Shown here: positions 63,753 to 64,000 of the stretch, piece by piece
How the letters are laid out: each line of letters opens with the position of its first letter
Numbering within the stretch: the stretch's first letter is position 1
NCBI GenBank assembly: GCA_949318235.1
Contig: OX439127.1
Span: 31,823,873 to 31,887,872, forward strand
Direction: 5' to 3'
DNA from: Ecdyonurus torrentis
Lineage: Eukaryota; Arthropoda; Insecta; Ephemeroptera; Heptageniidae
Length of the DNA stretch: 64,000 nt
Program-made: the position numbers and the translations under genes
Notes under the pieces: model-generated
Told to the model about the DNA's origin: nothing
Seen by the model: only the letters and a program-made list of their open reading frames with translations
Database searches by the model: none

Positions 63753-64000
63753 ATTTTTTTTTTATTTTTTTTTTGTCGAACTGATAGGGTTAACATTAAT
63801 TTGATTTTTGTATCCCTCTCTTTTATTGTATAAAGTAATCTAAAACCTAACAATGTGTGTGGGTGCTGAAAGGTGATGTGTGGCCATCCAATTTTCTGAC
63901 ACTTTTCATATAACATAGCTTTATAATGTTACGGTATACAGAAATGAAAAAACCACTGAATTACGTGTTAACCTTCATAAAAATGATCATCTATTTTTCA
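63750..64000. other. AT-rich non-coding end of window
   Basis: Poly-T tracts and a mildly balanced patch near 63850-63900. No gene. Confidence 0.6.

Overview
This window looks like an AT-rich, gene-free stretch of a eukaryotic nuclear genome. I found no protein-coding gene, rRNA, tRNA, CRISPR array or prokaryotic feature that I can support. The likely source is an arthropod: the window carries a decayed reverse-transcriptase C-terminus of the jockey/CR1-like LINE type that is common in arthropods, several short cut-and-paste transposon derivatives, and very many (TA)n and (GA)n/(TC)n microsatellites. The base composition and the abundance of TATAATAT-like words recall hemipteran insects or some crustaceans, but that placement is only an impression.

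Most long open frames are artefacts of simple repeats. Poly-(Tyr-Ile) comes from (TA)n, poly-(Ser-Leu) from (TC)n and poly-(Glu-Arg) from (GA)n. By hand count, dinucleotide arrays occupy roughly 3 kb, about 5% of the window. The longest is a ~180-bp (TA)n array at 30924-31103. Homopolymer A or T runs of 20-39 bp are scattered throughout.

Identifiable mobile elements: (1) a 925-bp foldback element at 1039-1963, with ~100-bp inverted arms made of ~36-bp tandem units, lying inside (TA)n; (2) a LINE 3' fragment at 15065-15160; (3) a 5'-truncated, broken LINE on the minus strand at 24356-24880; (4) a 522-bp hAT-like foldback element at 28748-29269 with an 8-bp target duplication; (5) a 278-bp hairpin MITE at 37020-37297; (6) a TTAA-flanked MITE, complete at 48588-48930 and truncated at 59744-59892.

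Between the repeats, roughly every 2-4 kb, lie islands of 100-300 bp that are clearly richer in G+C and in sequence complexity. Examples are 3960-4150, 7040-7345, 13865-14150, 26215-26405, 33620-33880, 37470-37670, 38510-38800, 44025-44195, 54570-54860, 55425-55760, 56340-56640, 60480-60670 and 62865-63110. They lack convincing long codon-like ORFs. The simplest reading is a large intergenic region or intron with candidate cis-regulatory or structured elements, but this needs cross-species alignment. One island (56340-56640) has features of a promoter and 5' untranslated exon. Two others (60480-60670 and 62865-63110) combine short ORFs with strong GC hairpins.
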